From Cavia porcellus (lineage: Eukaryota; Chordata; Mammalia; Rodentia; Caviidae): 64,000 nt of DNA. The stretch is from NCBI RefSeq assembly GCF_034190915.1, contig NW_026947629.1:62001-126000 (forward strand). Direction: 5' to 3'. The notes under the pieces are model-generated. The model made no database searches and had not been told where the DNA came from. It worked only from the letters and a program-made list of their open reading frames with translations. Shown here piece by piece: positions 1 to 10,236 of this stretch; within the stretch, counting starts at the first letter, position 1; every line of letters begins with the position of its first letter. Made by a program: the position numbers and the translations under genes.

Positions 1-415
1 TACTAGTGAATCTAATGTAACACACACCCATACAATGCGCACCACCCCGTGATGTTTTTCTCACTCCTACTAGTGAATCTAATGTAACACACACCCATAC
101 AATGCGCACCAACGCGTGATGTTTTTCTCACTCCTACTAGTGAATCTAATGTAACACACACCCATACAATGCGCACCACCCCGTGATGTTTTTCTCACTC
201 CTACTAGTGAATCTAATGTAACACACACCCATACAATGCGCACCACCCCGTGATGTTTTTCTCACTCCTACTAGTGAATCTAATGTAACACACACCCATA
301 CAATGCGCACCACACCGTGATGTTTTTCTCACTCCTACTAGTGAATCTAATGTAACACACACCCATACAATGCGCACCACCCCGTGATGTTTTTCTCACT
401 CACACTAGTGAATCT

Positions 416-421
416 AATAAA
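416..421 (+). other. AATAAA marker monomer
   Basis: G17A and T18A turn the usual AATGTAAC into AATAAAAC; the same monomer carries G37T, giving CAATTCGC. The hexamer equals the canonical poly(A) signal, but no transcript is known. Confidence 0.9.
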
Positions 422-803
422 ACACACACCCATACAATTCGCACCACCCCGTGATGTTTTTCTCACTCCTACTAGTGAATGTAATGTAACACACACCCAT
501 ACAATGCGCACCACCCCGTGATGTTTTTCTCACTCCTACTAGTGAATCTAATGTAACACACACCCATACAATGCGCACCACCGCGTGAGTTTTTTGTCAC
601 TCCTACTAGCGAATCTAATGTAACACACACCATACAATGCGCACCACCCCGTGATGTTTTTCTCACTCCTACTAGTGAATCTAATGTAACACACACCCAT
701 ACAATGCGCACCACCCCGTGATGTTTTTCTCACTCCTACTAGCGAATCTAATGTAACACACACCCATACAATGCGCACCACCCCGTGATGTTTTTCTCAC
801 TCC

Positions 804-935
804 TACTAGTGAATCTATGTAACACACACCCATACAATGCGCACCACACCGTGATGTTTTTCTCACTCCTACTAGTGAATCTATGTAACACACACCCATA
901 CAATGCGCACCACCCCGTGATGTTTTTCTCACTCC
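804..935 (+). repeat. 66-bp monomer cluster (2)
   Basis: Two monomers read GAATCTATG, missing one A at positions 14-15. Because 66 is divisible by three, frames stay open across them. Confidence 0.95.
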
Positions 936-1000
936 TACTAGTGAATCTAATGTAACACACACCCATACAATGCGCACCACCCCGTGATGTTTTTGTCACT

Positions 1001-1337
1001 CCTACTAGTGAATGTAATGTAACACACACCCATACAATGCGCACCACCCCGTGATGTTTTTCTCACTCCTACTAGTGAATGTAATGTAACACACACCCAT
1101 ACAATGCGCAACACCCCGTGATGTTTTTCTCACTCCTACTAGTGAATGTAATGTAACACACACCGAAACAATGCGCACCACCCCGTGATGTTTTTCTCAC
1201 TCCTACTATTGAATGTAATGTAACACACACCCATACAATGCGCACCACCCCGTGATGTTTTTCTCACTCCTACTAGTGAATCTAATGTAACACACACCCA
1301 TACAATGCGCACCACCCCGTGATGTTTTTCTCACTCC
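1001..1337 (+). repeat. Satellite monomers between the two 20-monomer copies
   Basis: About five monomers, mostly of the G12 type. One, near 1,165, has the CACCC core altered to CACCGAAAC. No counterpart follows copy 2, so this may be the tail of copy 1 lost from copy 2. Nothing but satellite is present. Confidence 0.8.
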
Positions 1338-1752
1338 TACTAGTGAATCTAATGTAACACACACCCATACAATGCGCACCACCCCGTGATGTTTTTCTCA
1401 CTCCTACTAGTGAATCTAATGTAACACACACCCATACAATGCGCACCAACGCGTGATGTTTTTCTCACTCCTACTAGTGAATCTAATGTAACACACACCC
1501 ATACAATGCGCACCACCCCGTGATGTTTTTCTCACTCCTACTAGTGAATCTAATGTAACACACACCCATACAATGCGCACCACCCCGTGATGTTTTTCTC
1601 ACTCCTACTAGTGAATCTAATGTAACACACACCCATACAATGCGCACCACACCGTGATGTTTTTCTCACTCCTACTAGTGAATCTAATGTAACACACACC
1701 CATACAATGCGCACCACCCCGTGATGTTTTTCTCACTCCCACTAGTGAATCT

Positions 1753-1758
1753 AATAAA
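1753..1758 (+). other. AATAAA marker monomer
   Basis: Second 20-monomer copy, preceded by TCACTCCCAC. Confidence 0.9.
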
Positions 1759-2141
1759 ACACACACCCATACAATTCGCACCACCCCGTGATGTTTTTCT
1801 CACTCCTACTAGTGAATGTAATGTAACACACACCCATACAATGCGCACCACCCCGTGATGTTTTTCTCACTCCTACTAGTGAATCTAATGTAACACACAC
1901 CCATACAATGAGCACCACCCCGTGATGTTTTTGTCACTCCTACTAGCGAATCTAATGTTACACACACCCATACAATGCGCACCACCCCGTGATGTTTTTC
2001 TCACTCCTACTAGTGAATCTAATGTAACACACACCCATACAATGCGCACCACCCCGTGATGTTTTTGTCACTCCTACTAGCGAATCTAATGTAAAACACA
2101 CCCATACAATGCGCACCACCCCGTGATGTTTTTCTCACTCC

Positions 2142-2273
2142 TACTAGTGAATCTATGTAACACACACCCATACAATGCGCACCACCCCGTGATGTTTTTC
2201 TCACTCCTACTAGTGAATCTATGTAACACACACCCATACAATGCGCACCACCCCGTGATGTTTTTCTCACTCC
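2142..2273 (+). repeat. 66-bp monomer cluster (2)
   Basis: Counterpart of the 804 cluster in the second 20-monomer copy; both monomers open TACTAGTG. Confidence 0.95.
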
Positions 2274-2335
2274 TACTAATGAATCTAATGTAACACACAC
2301 CCATACAATGCGCACCACCCCGTGACGTTTTTCTC

Positions 2336-3449
2336 ACTCCTACTAGTGAATCTAATGTAACACACACCCATACAATGCGCACCACCCCGTGATGTTTTTC
2401 TCACTCGTACTAGTGAATCTAATGTAACACACACCCATACAATGCGCACCACCCCGTGATGTTTTTCTCACTCCTACTAGTGAATCTAATGTAACACACA
2501 CCCATACAATGCGCACCACCCCGTGATGTTTTTCTCACTCCTACTAGTGAATCTAATGTAACACACACCCATACAATGCGCACCACCCCGTGATGTTTTT
2601 CTCACTCCTACTAGTGAATGTAATGTAACACACACCCATACAATGCGCACCACCCCGTGATGTTTTTCTCACTCCTACTAGTGAATGTAATGTAACACAC
2701 ACCCATACAATGCGCACCACCCCGTGATGTTTTTCTCACTCCTAGTAGTGAATCTAATGTAACACACACCCATACAATGCGCACCACACCGTGATGTTTT
2801 TCTCACTCCTACTAGTGAATCTAATGTAACACACACCCATACAAGGCGCACCACCCCGTGATGTATTTCTCACTCCTACTAGTGAATGTAATGTAACACA
2901 CACCCATGCAAGGCGCACCACCCCGTGATGTATTTCTCACTCCTACTAGTGAATTTAATGTAACACACAACCATACAATGCGCACCACCCCGTGATGTTT
3001 TTCTCACTCCTACTAGTGAATCTAATGTAACACACACCCATACAATGCGCACCACCCCGTGATGTTTTTCTCACTCCTACTAGTGAATCTAATGTAACAC
3101 ACACCCATACAATGCGCACCACCCCTTGATGTTTTTCTCACTCCTACTAGTGAATGTAATGTAACACACACCCATACAATGTGCACCACCCCGTGATGTT
3201 TTTCTCACTCCTACTAGTGATTCTAATGTAACACAAACCCATACAATGCGCACCACCCCGTGATGTTTTTCTCACTCCTACTAGTGAATGTAATGTAACA
3301 CACACCCAAACAATGCGCACAACCCCGTGATGTTTTTCTCACTCCTACTAGTGAATGTAATGTAACACACACCCATACAAGGCGCACCACCCCGTGATGT
3401 TTTTCTCACTCCTACTAGTGAATCTAATGTAACACACACCCATACAATG
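2336..3449 (+). repeat. Mixed satellite monomers, left part
   Basis: Only satellite. Landmarks are a CATGCAAGG monomer at 2,905, also found at 4,913 and 6,452, and a GATTCTAATG monomer at 3,219, also found at 9,040 (offset 5,821). The segment from about 3,069 onward is repeated at 8,890. Confidence 0.85.
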
Positions 3450-3894
3450 CGCACCACACCGTGATGTTTTTCTCACTCCTACTAGTGAATCTAATGTAAC
3501 ACACACCCATACAATGCGCACCACCCCGTGATGTTTTTCTCACTCCTACTAGTGAATCTAATGTAACACACACCCATACAATGCGCACCATCGCGTGATG
3601 TTTTTCTCACTCCTACTAGTGAATCTAATGTAACACACACCCATACAATGCGCACCACCCCGTGATGTTTTTCTCACTCCTACTAGTGAATGTAATGTAA
3701 CACACACCCATACAATGCGCACCACCCCGTGATGTTTTTCTCACTCCTACTAGTGAATCTAATGTAACACACACCCATACAATGCGCACCACACCGTGAT
3801 GTTTTTCTCACTCCTACTAGTGAATCTAATGTAACACACACCCATACAATGCGCACCACCCCGTGATGTTTTTCTCACTCCCACTAGTGAATCT

Positions 3895-3900
3895 AATAAA
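3895..3900 (+). other. AATAAA marker monomer
   Basis: Same linked changes plus CACCTCTCCG. Confidence 0.9.
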
Positions 3901-4283
3901 ACACACACCCATACAATTCGCACCTCTCCGTGATGTTTTTCTCACTCCCACTAGTGAATGTAATGTAACACACACCCATACAATGCGCACCACCCCGTGA
4001 TGTTTTTCTCACTCCTACTAGTGAATCTAATGTAACACACACCCATACAATGCGCACCACCCCGTGATGTTTTTGTCACTCCTACTAGCGAATCTAATGT
4101 AACACACACCCATACAATGCGCACCACCCCGTGATGTTTTTCTCACTCCTACTAGCGAATCTAATGTAACACACACCCATACAATGCGCACCACCCCGTG
4201 ATGTTTTTCTCACTCCTACTAGCGAATCTAATGTAACACACACCCATACAATGCGCACCACCCCGTGATGTTTTTCTCACTCC

Positions 4284-4415
4284 TACTAGCGAATCTATGT
4301 AACACACACCCATACAATGCGCACCACCCCGTGATGTTTTTCTCACTCCTACTAGCGAATCTATGTAACACACACCCATACAATGCGCACCACCCCGTGA
4401 TGTTTTTCTCACTCC
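4284..4415 (+). repeat. 66-bp monomer cluster (2)
   Basis: Both 66-mers read TAGCGAATC, which adds a CpG at positions 7-8. Confidence 0.95.
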
Positions 4416-4609
4416 TACTAGTGAATCTAATGTAACACACACCCATACAATGCGCACCACCCCGTGATGTTTTTCTCACTCCTACTAGTGAATCTAATGT
4501 AACACACACCCATACAATGCGCACCACCCCGTGATGTTTTTCTCACTCCTACTAGTGAATCTAATGTAACACACACCCATACAATGCGCACCACCCCGTG
4601 ATGTTTTTC

Positions 4610-4625
4610 TCACTAGTACTAGTGA
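4610..4625. repeat. 16-bp perfect palindrome
   Basis: TCACTAGTACTAGTGA, formed by C-to-A and C-to-G changes at monomer positions 66-67. It doubles the ACTAGT site and closes the 5-bp dyad present in ordinary monomers into a perfect palindrome. Confidence 0.95.
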
Positions 4626-5433
4626 ATCTAATGTAACACACACCCATACAATGCGCACCACCCCGTGATGTATTTCTCACTCCTACTAGTGAATGTAATG
4701 TAACACACACCCATACAATGCGCACCACCCCGTGATGTATTTCTCACTCCTACTAGTGAATCTAATGTAACACACACCCATACAATGCGCACCACCCCGT
4801 GATGTTTTTCTCACTCCTACTAGTGAATCTAATGTAACACACACCCATACAAGGCGCACCACCCCGTGATGTATTTCTCCCTCCTACTAGTGAATGTAAT
4901 GTAACACACACCCATGCAAGGCGCACCACCCCGTGATGTATTTCTCACTCCTACTAGTGAATCTAATGTAACACACACCCATACAATGCGCACCACCCCG
5001 TGATGTTTTTCTCACTCCTACTAGTGAATCTAATGTAACACACACCCATACAATGCGCACCACCCCGTGATGTTTTTCTCACTCCTACTAGTGAATCTAA
5101 TGTAACACACACCCATACAATGCGCACCATCGCGTGATGTTTTTCTCACTCCTACTAGTGAATCTAATGTAACACACACCCATACAATGCGCACCACCCC
5201 GTGATGTTTTTCTCACTCCTACTAGTGAATGTAATGTAACACACACCCATACAATGCGCACCACCCCGTGATGTTTTTCTCACTCCTACTAGTGAATCTA
5301 ATGTAACACACACCCATACAATGCGCACCACACCGTGATGTTTTTCTCACTCCTACTAGTGAATCTAATGTAACACACACCCATACAATGCGCACCACCC
5401 CGTGATGTTTTTCTCACTCCCACTAGTGAATCT

Positions 5434-5439
5434 AATAAA
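5434..5439 (+). other. AATAAA marker monomer
   Basis: The 1,539-bp copy, also with CACCTCTCCG. Confidence 0.9.
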
Positions 5440-5822
5440 ACACACACCCATACAATTCGCACCTCTCCGTGATGTTTTTCTCACTCCCACTAGTGAATGT
5501 AATGTAACACACACCCATACAATGCGCACCACCCCGTGATGTTTTTCTCACTCCTACTAGTGAATCTAATGTAACACACACCCATACAATGCGCACCACC
5601 CCGTGATGTTTTTGTCACTCCTACTAGCGAATCTAATGTAACACACACCCATACAATGCGCACCACCCCGTGATGTTTTTCTCACTCCTACTAGCGAATC
5701 TAATGTAACACACACCCATACAATGCGCACCACCCCGTGATGTTTTTCTCACTCCTACTAGCGAATCTAATGTAACACACACCCATACAATGCGCACCAC
5801 CCCGTGATGTTTTTCTCACTCC

Positions 5823-5954
5823 TACTAGCGAATCTATGTAACACACACCCATACAATGCGCACCACCCCGTGATGTTTTTCTCACTCCTACTAGCGAATC
5901 TATGTAACACACACCCATACAATGCGCACCACCCCGTGATGTTTTTCTCACTCC
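5823..5954 (+). repeat. 66-bp monomer cluster (2)
   Basis: The 1,539-bp copy of the 4,284 cluster, with the same TAGCG variants. Confidence 0.95.
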
Positions 5955-6148
5955 TACTAGTGAATCTAATGTAACACACACCCATACAATGCGCACCACC
6001 CCGTGATGTTTTTCTCACTCCTACTAGTGAATCTAATGTAACACACACCCATACAATGCGCACCACCCCGTGATGTTTTTCTCACTCCTACTAGTGAATC
6101 TAATGTAACACACACCCATACAATGCGCACCACCCCGTGATGTTTTTC

Positions 6149-6164
6149 TCACTAGTACTAGTGA
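6149..6164. repeat. 16-bp perfect palindrome
   Basis: The 1,539-bp copy of the 4,610 palindrome. Confidence 0.95.
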
Positions 6165-6527
6165 ATCTAATGTAACACACACCCATACAATGCGCACCAC
6201 CCCGTGATGTATTTCTCACTCCTACTAGTGAATGTAATGTAACACACACCCATACAATGCGCACCACCCCGTGATGTATTTCTCACTCCTACTAGTGAAT
6301 CTAATGTAACACACACCCATACAATGCGCACCACCCCGTGATGTTTTTCTCACTCCTACTAGTGAATCTAATGTAACACACACCCATACAAGGCGCACCA
6401 CCCCGTGATGTATTTCTCCCTCCTACTAGTGAATGTAATGTAACACACACCCATGCAAGGCGCACCACCCCGTGATGTATTTCTCACTCCTACTAGTGAA
6501 TCTAATGTAACACACACCCATACAATG

Positions 6528-8889
6528 CGCACCACCCCGTGATGTTTTTCTCACTCCTACTAGTGAATCTAATGTAACACACAACCATACAATGCGCACC
6601 ACCCCGTGATGTTTTTCTCACTCCTACTAGTGAATCTAATGTAACACACACCCATACAATGCGCACCACCCCTTGATGTTTTTCTCACTCCTACTAGTGA
6701 ATGTAATGTAACACACACCCATACAATGCGCACCACCCCGTGATGTTTTTCTCACTCCTACTAGTGATTCTTATGTAACACAAAACCATTCAATGCGCAC
6801 CACCCCGTGATGTTTTTCTCACTCCTACTAGTGAATGTAATGTAACACACACCCATACAATGCGCACCACCCCGTGATGTTTTTCTCACTCCTACTAGTG
6901 AATGTAATGTAACACACACCCATACAATGCGCACCACCCCGTGATGTTTTTCTCACTCCTACTAGTGAATGTAATGTAACACACACCCATACAATGCGCA
7001 CCACCCCGTGATGTTTTTCTCACTCCTACTAGTGAATGTAATGTAACACACACCCATACAATGCGCACCACCCCATGATGTTTTTCTCACTCCTACTAGT
7101 GAATGTAATGTAACACACACCCAAACATTGCGCACCACCCCGTGATGTTTTTCTCACTCCTAGTAGTGAATCTAATGTTACACACACCCATACAATGCGC
7201 ACCACCCCGTGATGTTTTTCTCAGTCCTACTAGTGAATCTAATGTAACACACACCCATACAATGCGCACCACACCGTGATGTATTTCTCACTCCTACTAG
7301 TGAATGTAATGTAACACACACCCATACAATGCGCACCACCCCGTGATGTTTTTCTCACTCCTACTAGTGTATCTAATGTAACACACACCCATACAATGCG
7401 CACCACCCCGTGATGTTTTTCTCACTCCTACTAGTGAATCTAATGTAACACACACCCATACAATGCGCACCACCCCGTGATGTTTTTCTCACTCCTCCTA
7501 GTGAATCTAATGTAACACACACCCATACAATGCGCACCACCCCGTGATGTTTTTCTCACTCCTATTAGTGAATCTAATGTAACACATACCCATACAATGC
7601 GCACCACCCCGTGATGTTTTTCTCACTCCTACTAGTGAATCTAATGTAACACACACCCATACAATGCGCACCACACCGTGATGTTTTTCTCACTCCCACT
7701 AGTGAATCTAATGTAACACACACCCATACAATGCGCACCACCCCGTGATGTTTTTCTCACTCCCACTAGTGAATCTAATGTAACACACACCCATACAATT
7801 CGCACCACCCCGTGATGTTTTTCTCACTCCTACTAGTGAATGTAATGTAACACACACCCATACAATGCGCACGACCCCGTGATGTTTTTCTCATTCCTAC
7901 TAGTGAATCTAATGTAACACACACCCATACAATGCGCACCACCCCGTGATTTTTTTGTCACTCCTACGAGTGAATCTAATGTAACACACACCCATACAAT
8001 GCGCACCACCCCGTGATGTTTTTCTCACTCCTACTAGTGAATCTAATGTAACACACACCCATACAATGCGCACCACCCCGTGATGTTTTTGTGACTCCTA
8101 CTAGCGAATCTAATGTAACACACACCCATACAATGCGCACCACCCCGTGATGTTTTTCTCACTCCTACTAGTGAATCTAATGTAACACACACCCATACAA
8201 TGCGCACCCCCCTGTGATGTTTTTCTCACTCCTACTAGCGAATCTAATGTAACACACACCCATACAATGCGCACCACCCCGTGATGTTTTTCTCACTCCT
8301 ATTAGTGAATCTATGTAACACACACCCATACAATGCGCACCACCCCGTGATGTTTTTCTCACACCTACTAGTGAATCTATGTAACACACACCCATACAAT
8401 GCGCACCACCACGTGATGTTTTTCTCACTCCTACTAGTGAATCTATGTAACACACACCCATACAATGCGCACCACCCCGTGATGTTTTTCTCACTCCTAC
8501 TAGTGAATCTAATGTAACACACACCCATACAATGCGCACCACCCCGTGATGTTTTTCTCACTCCTACTAGTGACTGTAATGTAACACACACCCATACAAT
8601 GCGCACCACCCCGTGATGATTTTCTCACTCCTACTAGTGAATGTAATGTAACACACACCCGTACAATGCGCACCACCCCGTGATGTTCTCTCACTCCTAC
8701 TAGTGAATGTAATGTAACACACACCCATACAAGGCGCACCACCCCGTGATGTATTTCTCACTCCTACTAGTGAATGTAATGTAACACACACCCATACAAT
8801 GCGCATCACCCCGTGATGTTTTTCTCACTCCTACTAGTGAATCTAATGTAACACACACCCATACAATGCGCACCACCCCGTGATGTATT
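6528..8889 (+). repeat. Satellite segment ancestral to the U units
   Basis: Holds a GATTCTTATG monomer (6,766), a CATGATG monomer (about 7,074), a CCTCCTAG monomer (about 7,493), an ACGACC monomer (about 7,871) and the first triple 66-bp cluster (8,300). The same series occurs in Ua at offset 3,679 up to 7,908/11,587, and in fuller form in U1 (triple cluster at 16,257) and U2 (23,274). Confidence 0.85.
8300..8497 (+). repeat. 66-bp monomer cluster (3)
   Basis: First triple cluster. The first monomer opens TATTAG, the second follows TCACACC, and the CACCACGTG variant (an E-box-like CACGTG) lies in the second. Confidence 0.95.
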
Positions 8890-9715
8890 TCTCACTCCTA
8901 CTAGTGAATCTAATGTAACACACACCCATACAATGCGCACCACCCCTTGATGTTTTTCTCACTCCTACTAGTGAATGTAATGTAACACACACCCATACAA
9001 TGTGCACCACCCCGTGATGTTTTTCTCACTCCTACTAGTGATTCTAATGTAACACAAACCCATACAATGCGCACCACCCCGTGATGTTTTTCTCACTCCT
9101 ACTAGTGAATGTAATGTAACACACACCCAAACAATGCGCACCACCCCGTGATGTTTTTCTCACTCCTACTAGTGAATGTAATGTAACACACACCCATACA
9201 ATGCGCACCACCCCGTGATGTTTTTCTCACTCCTACTAGTGAATCTAATGTAACACACACCCATACAATGCGCACCACACCGTGATGTTTTTCTCACTCC
9301 TACTAGTGAATCTAATGTAACACACACCCATACAATGCGCACCACCCCGTGATGTTTTTCTCACTCCTACTAGTGAATCTAATGTAACACACACCCATAC
9401 AATGCGCACCATCGCGTGATGTTTTTCTCACTCCTACTAGTGAATCTAATGTAACACACACCCATACAATGCGCACCACCCCGTGATGTTTTTCTCACTC
9501 CTACTAGTGAATGTAATGTAACACACACCCATACAATGCGCACCACCCCGTGATGTTTTTCTCACTCCTACTAGTGAATCTAATGTAACACACACCCATA
9601 CAATGCGCACCACACCGTGATGTTTTTCTCACTCCTACTAGTGAATCTAATGTAACACACACCCATACAATGCGCACCACCCCGTGATGTTTTTCTCACT
9701 CCCACTAGTGAATCT

Positions 9716-9721
9716 AATAAA
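9716..9721 (+). other. AATAAA marker monomer
   Basis: Ua, with CACCACTCCG, intermediate between the 1,753 and 3,895 forms. Confidence 0.9.
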
Positions 9722-10104
9722 ACACACACCCATACAATTCGCACCACTCCGTGATGTTTTTCTCACTCCCACTAGTGAATGTAATGTAACACACACCCAT
9801 ACAATGCGCACCACCCCGTGATGTTTTTCTCACTCCTACTAGTGAATCTAATGTAACACACACCCATACAATGCGCACCACCCCGTGATGTTTTTGTCAC
9901 TCCTACTAGCGAATCTAATATAACACACACCCATACAATGCGCACCACCCCGTGATGTTTTTCTCACTCCTACTAGTGAATCTAATGTAACACACACCCA
10001 TACAATGCGCACCACCCCGTGATGTTTTTCTCACTCCTACTAGCGAATCTAATGTAACACACACCCATACAATGCGCACCACCCCGTGATGTTTTTCTCA
10101 CTCC

Positions 10105-10236
10105 TACTAGCGAATCTATGTAACACACACCCATACAATGCGCACCACCCCGTGATGTTTTTCTCACTCCTACTAGTGAATCTATGTAACACACACCCAT
10201 ACAATGCGCACCACCCCGTGATGTTTTTCTCACTCC
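10105..10236 (+). repeat. 66-bp monomer cluster (2)
   Basis: Ua counterpart of the 4,284 cluster; the first monomer has TAGCG and the second TAGTG. Confidence 0.95.

Larger units (their letters stand above)
1..1000 (+). repeat. 20-monomer repeat, copy 1 (cut by window edge)
   Basis: It matches 1,338-2,335 at an offset of 1,337 bp, rising to 1,338 after a 66-bp monomer near 630. Shared diagnostic monomers in order are the ACGCG variant (about 111), the ACACCG variant (about 310), the AATAAA monomer (416) and a pair of 66-bp monomers (804). The match fails just after 1,000. The left end lies outside the window. Confidence 0.85.
1338..2335 (+). repeat. 20-monomer repeat, copy 2
   Basis: Same order of diagnostic monomers as 1-1,000: ACGCG near 1,448, AATAAA at 1,753 and the 66-bp pair at 2,142. 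Small differences include TCACTCCCAC instead of TCACTCACAC before the AATAAA monomer. This is an older, more diverged pair than the D or U duplications. Confidence 0.85.
3450..4988 (+). repeat. 23-monomer tandem duplication, copy 1 (1,539 bp)
   Basis: Offset to copy 2 is exactly 1,539 bp for every landmark: CATCGCG at 3,591/5,130, AATAAA at 3,895/5,434, the 66-bp pair at 4,284/5,823, the 16-bp palindrome at 4,610/6,149 and CATGCAAGG at 4,913/6,452. The left edge is set by a CACACCG versus CACCCCG difference near 3,450. Length equals 23 monomers less two single-base deletions. Confidence 0.88.
4989..6527 (+). repeat. 23-monomer tandem duplication, copy 2 (1,539 bp)
   Basis: Directly follows copy 1 with the same variant monomers. 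Identity continues about one monomer further, to near 6,580, where ACACCC becomes ACAACC. The same set of landmarks reappears at 8,890-10,381, so this segment seeded later units. Confidence 0.88.

Noticed and set aside
416..480. CENP-B box, especially in the TTCG-bearing monomers
   Set aside because: The core needs TTCG, then A, then CGGG at fixed spacing. The TTCG monomers have TTCG and the A in place but CCGT instead of CGGG, and ordinary monomers lack TTCG on either strand.
8366..8431. CACGTG E-box in the CACCACGTG monomers
   Set aside because: A single-base variant confined to copies of one cluster (8,300; 16,257; 18,329; 23,274), explained by block duplication. No other regulatory context is visible.
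8281..8517. Leucine-rich + strand frame resembling a membrane repeat protein
   Set aside because: The hydrophobic stretch comes from the T tract and CTCACTCCTA read in frame. It recurs wherever three 66-mers occur and ends as soon as a 67-mer follows.
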